Below are positions 57,901-64,000 of a stretch of DNA of 64,000 nt, in pieces. Source of the stretch: Parasponia andersonii (lineage: Eukaryota > Streptophyta > Magnoliopsida > Rosales > Cannabaceae); NCBI GenBank assembly GCA_002914805.1, contig JXTB01000121.1:866592-930591 (forward strand). The letters are read 5' to 3'. Each line of letters starts with the position of its first letter. Position 1 is the stretch's first letter. A model generated the notes under the pieces. The model saw only the letters and a list, made by a program, of their open reading frames with translations. It searched no databases and was not told the origin of the DNA. Made by a program: the position numbers and the translations under genes.

Positions 57901-60900
57901 TGGGGGTCAAGAATTTTTCACTTAATTTAATTTTTTTCCCAGAAAACTTTGTTTTTCTACCAACAAAAAAAAAAATAAGGGGTAAAACTTTAAGTAAAAC
58001 TCCACATGGTCCAAGCAGTTTGTTGGTATTTTCCTTTCATTTCTTGGTGCTCATCTTCAGTCCTTTTTTCTCTAATCCTTTTAGGAAACTTCCTCTTTAG
58101 CCATGTTTATCAGAATTGTACCTTCCTCTAATTTTTTTGTGTGACAAAGTTTATGCCAAACGTGTTGATCTAATAAAAACAAACTAGAAAAGTTAGTTTA
58201 ATGATAATATATATTGGAAAATAATCAATTTCTTTCACTTTCCAGCTTAATGCAATCAGAACCCTACTTTAGCCAAATGGAATAAAGACGAAAAGAATTC
58301 TTTCTTTTTAATACTCATAACCTGCCCTTTGAGGTATCGGGTAGATATAATAAATAAGATATTTCTATTTTGGTGCAAAATCAATAACAGTATCATTTAC
58401 ATTAATGTAAAACTTGGCAAATTATGATAATTTATGTAATATTTGGAGTGGATTTAAGCATATTCGAAGAAAAGAAGAGAGAGAGAGAGAGATAGTAGTT
58501 GAGATCCTAAAATTTTCTAAACGGTAAGAGGGTAAGAGGACCTCACAAAAGACACTAAATTTTTAATATGAATATAATATATAAGAATTTTATTACAAAT
58601 AATTTAATAATTAAATAGTAGTTTCTATCGTGCTACATAGTATGGTAAAATTTGGGATTAGAATTGAGATTTTTAGCATTATTCAAACTATATTTGGTGT
58701 TAAGGGACAATTTTTTTTTTCCAATGAAAAATTACAGTGACGTATTGAATTTATGTCAAAATTACATTGACAGTCATTAAAACTATTAGAAGACTTAAGA
58801 AATTAATTAATTAAACAATTTTAATTTTGATCATTTTATTTTAATTTAAAATGGTTCGACATAAACATCAAATTTTTTCTAGAGTGTTACTAATAAATTT
58901 AGCTTGATGGGTCGTGTCAGACTAATTTTTTTTCTTCTGATTTAAGTTAGATTTGTTATATTTGAATCATCAGATAAACTGATAAAGCCTGCCAGTCTTT
59001 TTGTCATGCTAGAGACTAGTACTAGTTACTAGTTACTATAATCTGTGGAAACAAATTTTGCTTTTAATGCACCGCTGAAAATAAACAAGGAAAGAAAAAA
59101 AGTGTGTAAAAATAAGATAAATGAAACTGAGAGTTGCTGCTGTATCAAGCAAAGTGGAATGGGTGCTTAAATATGATTCAGCGTAAAGAGGATAAAAGGC
59201 CTAACATTTAAGGTCAAGTACCCAGTTTTATCTTATGTTTTTTTGTGACTTTGGAATGATCTTACATATTAGGTATAATGAGTTATATCTTATAACTTAA
59301 AATTGTTTGGTACATTTCTTTCCGATAGAAAAAACGACTAGGTAGCCATAATAAATCACTTAAAAAAGATGTTAGGCCAAGTAATAATTAGGGACACACA
59401 ACAAAAATATTATTAAAATCTAAGATATGCCATTGTATTTGCGTTGACCAAATCAGCATCTGTAAGCAAAAAACTGGGTCTAATAGTTAAAGATATGTGA
59501 TATAAGAAACCAACAAAGAGAATGAAAGTGAAAATACTAAATTTTCTTCAAAACTTCGGTATAATCGATACTTTATATATATTTTTTGGACAACAGAGAT
59601 GATATTGTGATATGAAACAAATTATTGATAGTTGATCGAACAAACCAATGTAGGTGGTATGAGCTGAGCTTCACATATAATTTAGTAAGTATAATTTCCA
59701 GTTTTGTCTTCTATTTTTGGCATTTCTTTTCTTGTTCTTGTCACTTTCAAGGTTCACCTTATAAAAATAATTGCACTTATGATACTTTTGAATAATGGCT
59801 CACAGTCATCATAGCTAGACACATGATAGCAGAAATTTGCGTAGAGTATTATATATTGTGGGTGCGTTAAAAAAAAATGCTTGTTCTTCACCGCAATGCA
59901 CACGATAATTATATTTTTATATTTGATTGTTTCTTTAATTTATATTTTATATTTTAGTTATTATCAATATTGGACTTTAAATTTAAATTTATAATAAATT
60001 TATATCTAAATCAAACACTAATCTTCACTATTATATTTATTACCAAAATACTCTTTAAAGTTTAAAATACGAATTTTAAAATAATTTCAAATTTCATACA
60101 TGATTAAAATTTATCAATATTTTTTTATAAAAAAAAATAGGGCTTAACTAATGACCACTTACTATAAATTTAAATGAAAATAACACACACATACTCTACC
60201 AAATTTTGAACTTCTGACCCCCCTAAACTCACACACACATCCCTCAAATCTTGGACTAACTGAGCTAGCCCCAATTGGCAAAATTATTCAATATGCTTAT
60301 AAATAAGAGTTAATATTTATAGGCTTTGGTATTTCTTAAATTATTTATTTAACATATGTTATTTTTATTATTGATTTTAATTAGTTTTAAATTTAAATTT
60401 AATATTAAAATACATATCTTTAAAGTTTAAAAGAGTATTTTGGTAAACCAAATGGTCAAAATTAATGTTTAACTTAGAAAGGGTATAAATTTCAAATTTG
60501 AAGGTTAATATTAATAATAACTAAAACATAAGGTATAAACTGAGCAAACATATAAAATGCAAGGCATAAAAATGTAATTATCTCTTGATTATATAATTGG
60601 CTTTAAAACTTGGATGTATGCAAGTGATGGAAATTTTTATTTTCTTTTATCATAATTGATAGGTCAAATATCAATATTTCCACTTTTTGTTTTGAGAAAA
60701 TCAATATTTTCACTATTTTATTCTGTATATCTTTTTTAAAAAAGAAATCGTTAAGATTTTTATCTACCTAAACTTCAAGTTTATGGTTTGTTGTTTACTT
60801 TGTTGAGCTTTGAGTGGATTGGATTTTTTCACATCAACATCAGGTTTGTGAGAGCAAGGAAAATATTTATGCTACTGTGTATATGTGGTGCGAGATATGC

Positions 60901-60924
60901 TACGATCAGACGACTAATAGATCT
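54978..60924. other. Kinesin promoter and long AT-rich spacer without a gene
   Basis: The first 300 bases are likely kinesin 5' UTR and promoter. Beyond that there is only AT-rich sequence with short frames, a GA microsatellite (about 58475-58491), A/T runs and scattered gtcaaaattacattgacagtc-like strings (58755) also seen near 47080. Confidence 0.45.
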
Positions 60925-61245
60925 AGTCTAATACCCCAAATATCATATTAAATATGTTTTAGGAAGATCATGAATATTTAAGTAAATAGTTCGCAAGTCT
61001 AAAAATACATTCGAATTTGTACTTTTAGGTGAAGCTTAGTAGTGTTATATTTGATTTCAGAACTCATCTAATCCGTACTTATGTATTCCTTAAAAGACTG
61101 TCACAGGCCGTAATAGAAGTAAATTTTGACCCCTTATAAAGATTATATTTGGGCGTTAGAATGTGGACTCTCTAGCGCCTATGTTGGGCTCTTAATAAAG
61201 AGTTTGTGATGCCTTAAGTTCTATATAAGTTACATTATGGGAAGA
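60925..61245 (+). mobile_element. Decayed TRIM copy
   Basis: Similar to the 25.05-25.74 kb TRIM but more diverged: an LTR-like stretch 60928-61050 (taataccccaaatatcatat ... ggtgaagcttagtagtgtta), a degraded PBS (tttgatttcagaac), an internal region with aggccgtaatagaagtaaat and ctctagcgcc, then the start of a second LTR (tgtgatgccttaagttc) from about 61206 that stops near 61245. Confidence 0.7.
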
Positions 61246-61489
61246 TTAATGGGAAAATAATACCTTTGTACTACCTTTTTAAAAAAATTACAAAAATACA
61301 ACTTTAAAATTTAATGTAACCTAAATAGATAATTCTCTAAAAGCGGATAAGGAAGAAACGATGGCATAATTGTAAATATGGCAATCTTTTAAAAGAATGT
61401 CTATAAATTATAAAAAGTAAGAAAATTTGATTGAAAAGCATCTTTTAGCTTAGTGGTTGGGGCACATTGATTTGTAGGTGATCTGTTCA

Positions 61490-62900
61490 ATTTCTAATAC
61501 AATAATTTTGTATCTTTATCACTTCTTATATACGTGACATTCTGCTATATATAAATCAAACTAGTACATATATGATATTCTGCTACAAATAAATTAAACT
61601 GGTATTCTGGAAACTTTTTTAATTTCCTGTGATTTACTTGCATATATGACATTATGCTAAAAAGAAACTAAACTAATTTCCTATAAACCTTTGTGATCTC
61701 TTGTGATTTATTTACATACGATCATTGAGAGTATTCTGCTAAAAAAAAACTAAATTAATTTCCTGAAAACTTTTGTGGTTTCTTATGATTTACTTACATA
61801 CATGTCATTCTACTATATATAAACTAAACTGATTTATATATGAAAGTATGAGACACCAATTATTTATTGAAACAAATTTTTTTCCATTCTTTTTTTTTTC
61901 CTTTTTCTTTTTAATTTCTTTTTCCTTCAATCATTGAGAAAAGGGAAAATATTGTTTTTTTTTACTATTTTCTTTTTATTTTTTTTTTGGGGATTCATTT
62001 CCTTCTCTTTTTAGTTTCTTGTAACTAAATTGGTTTGAGATAACTAAACTGTAAAAAAAGAAGAAAAAAAATAGTTTCCAAAAGTCATTATAGTTTTCTA
62101 TGATTTACTTATATTTAGATAATTCTAAAAAAAAAAAAACAAATGAGTTTTCAAAAAACCTTTGTGGTTTCATGTGATTTACTTATACATATGGCATTTT
62201 GGTAAAAAGAAACCAAATTGTTTTCCAGGAAACCACAAAAATTTCTTGTGATTTACTTATATATAATATATTATACTAAAAGTAATCCAAATTGGTTTTT
62301 AAGAAATCTTTATAGTTTCTTATGTTAGGTATAGAGCATTTTACTAAAAATAAACCAAACTAGTTTTCTGTAATTTATTTACATGCAAAACATTAAACTA
62401 AACTGGTTTCCTGAAAATCTTTATTATTTTATATAATTAACTTACATGCATAACATTTTACTACATATAAAGCAAACTAGTACATGTACGACATTCTGCT
62501 ACACATAAACCAAACTAGTACATATATGACATTCTGCTATACATAAACTAAATTGGTATCCTAGAAACTTTTTTAATTTCTTATGATTTACTTGCATATA
62601 TAGCATTATGCTAAAAAGAAATTAAACTGATTTCCTACAAACTTTTGTAATTTCTTGTGATTTACTTGCATACAAGTATAGAAAGTATTCTACTAAAAAA
62701 AAACTAAACCAGTTTCCTGTAAACTTTTGTGATTTTTTGTGATTTACTTACATATATGATATTCTGCTATATATAAACCAAACTGATTTTCTGGAAACTC
62801 TTGTGATTTTTTTGTGATTTACTTTTATAAATGATATTTTATCAAAAGAAAACCAAATTAGTATTAACTAGTTTTAAGTAGATACCAAATTGGTTAACCA
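61490..62900 (-). repeat. 74-bp satellite array, second block (reverse orientation)
   Basis: The same unit as at 24.4-25.0 kb on the opposite strand: aaactaaactggtttcctg, then aaacttttgtggtttc, ttgtgatttacttacatatatgacattctgctaaa. The gattta landmark falls at 61631 and 61705, at 62102, 62176 and 62250, and at 62585 and 62659 (74 bases apart), with some 82-base steps and larger degenerate gaps. A pyrimidine-rich stretch interrupts it at 61880-62020. Confidence 0.8.
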
Positions 62901-63395
62901 ATCTTTATAACTGATTTTTATGAAACTAAAAAAATTAAATTAATACAATAGTAATTTCGAGTAGAAATTAATTTGGTTTCGAGAGTAGTAATCGGGTCAT
63001 TCATTTGAATTGTAAATCTTGTACTCTTGTATTGTTTGGATTTGGAGAAACTTATCTTGCTGGTTAAAGTCTCAATATTTAGTAATTTGATTTGATTTGT
63101 TTCTCATTCTTAAATGGATTCATTTTTTTAAAATCTTTTTGTCTACTATTTATTGAGTACCATACTAAATCTTTCGCAATAGCCAAACAAGAAGTGAAGA
63201 AATTTTTGTTGAGCAGTGTTTCGAATTGGTTTTAATCTTTGGATGAACGATTTTCTCAACATGAACTTGGGCAGACATCACGAGTTCCAACTTCCGAACA
63301 TGCGATGTCTTATCTCTTGCTATGACCAGATGATTAGATCTGGCCGCGATTCCTTTCCGTAGTGATTAGATCTATTTTTCTTTTCCCTTTTTTAA

Positions 63396-63525
63396 AGATA
63401 AATATCTTATTTCTTGCTATGTCTAGATTATATTTATTTTCTATAGTCTGTGTATTTGTATATTATTTTGCTGAGGTGATTTTATATTTGTGTATTTTAA
63501 GTTCTAGTTATGATGCCATTGATGG
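63396..63525 (+). repeat. Direct repeat, first copy
   Basis: About 130 bases (agataaatatcttat, tgtatttgtatattattttg, ctgaggtgattttatattt) recur at 63852-64000, 456 bases downstream. A shorter relative (tcttatctcttgctatgacc) lies at about 63309. The second copy has an extra 20 bases or so and runs to the window edge. No coding function is seen. Confidence 0.7.
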
Positions 63526-63851
63526 AACCACTTTCTTTGGGGTTTGAGGTGGGGATATTTGAGTACTTCAAAATCTTCTTCTATAGCAAAACTACTCGTT
63601 GAGTACTTCAATGGCAAAATATCTTGTTGAGAACTTTTAAGATACCTTCCCAAGGTTTGAATAAGTTCGATGATTTCGACTGAGTTTGACGGCATTGCGA
63701 TGGAGTTCGATCCTTTGGTTACATGTTTTGACAGTGTTCAATAGTCCTTCGTTTTCAATGACTTTTCGACGAGTAACTAACTACATCCAACGAATCAGCC
63801 ATTCTTTTCTTTTTTTTTTTTTTTTTGGCTTTTTCTTTTTCTTTTTATATA

Positions 63852-64000
63852 AGATAAATATCTTATCTCTTGCAATGTCCAGATGATATTTATTTCTAAT
63901 AGAAATTTATTTTCTATGGTCCTTGTATTTGTATATTATTTTGCTGAGGTGATTTTATATTTATGTGTTTTGAGTTCCGATTGTGATACAATTGATTGAA
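63852..64000 (+). repeat. Direct repeat, second copy (cut by the window edge)
   Basis: Pairs with 63396-63525. It carries an insertion near tttctaatagaaatttatt (about 63892-63911). Confidence 0.7.

Noticed and set aside
1..64000. CRISPR arrays, bacterial operons, ribosomal RNA or tRNA genes
   Set aside because: The DNA is plant nuclear. The repeats are satellites and transposon parts, and no cloverleaf or rRNA sequence was recognised on reading both strands.

Overview
The window is nuclear plant DNA, almost certainly from a eudicot. It is AT-rich, its genes carry many short GT-AG introns, and its protein families are plant-specific: GAUT pectin glycosyltransferase, a PsbQ-like NDH subunit, CXXS1 thioredoxin, an IVc bHLH factor and a CC-NBS-LRR. 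Copia, Gypsy, TRIM, CACTA-like and MULE-like elements are abundant. I cannot name the species.

Layout. 0-10.5 kb is a graveyard of LTR retrotransposons: a minus-strand Copia 5' end (LTR, PBS, gag), a CACTA-like end, an Athila-like Gypsy integrase tail with an LTR-like block, a decayed Copia RNase H, and a truncated minus-strand Gypsy whose LTR carries heat-shock-element-like motifs. 10.6-13.5 kb is a broken minus-strand CC-NBS-LRR gene. 15.5-18.0 kb is a small complete Copia insertion with a perfect 5-bp target-site duplication and an inverted gag. 19.75-22.8 kb is an intact 1018-residue CC-NBS-LRR gene, head-to-head with the broken paralogue. 24.4-26.6 kb is a composite of a 73-74-bp satellite, a three-LTR TRIM array, a broken S-locus receptor-kinase fragment and an inverted TRIM LTR.

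28.4-55.0 kb is the genic half: GAUT13/14 (+), a chloroplast DUF1995 protein (-), an ILR3-type bHLH (-, first exon missing, with a 920-base assembly gap upstream), a solo-LTR-like block, a 2.1-kb MULE-like element with long terminal inverted repeats, CXXS1 (-), PnsL3 (+) and a 16-exon kinesin-14 (-). PnsL3 and the kinesin converge, and a decayed copy of the kinesin's last exon lies between them. 55-64 kb has no convincing gene. It holds a decayed TRIM copy, a second 74-bp satellite array in the opposite orientation, and direct repeats at the right edge.

The genes do not form a pathway. They serve cell-wall pectin synthesis (GAUT), iron-deficiency and metal signalling (ILR3 type), chloroplast NDH electron flow (PnsL3), spindle and cortical microtubules (kinesin-14), redox (CXXS1) and immunity (NLRs). 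The most unusual features are in the mobile DNA: the Copia with antisense gag, and the TRIM/receptor-kinase/satellite composite. Exon coordinates were derived by hand from splice signals and remembered family sequences; no database search was run.
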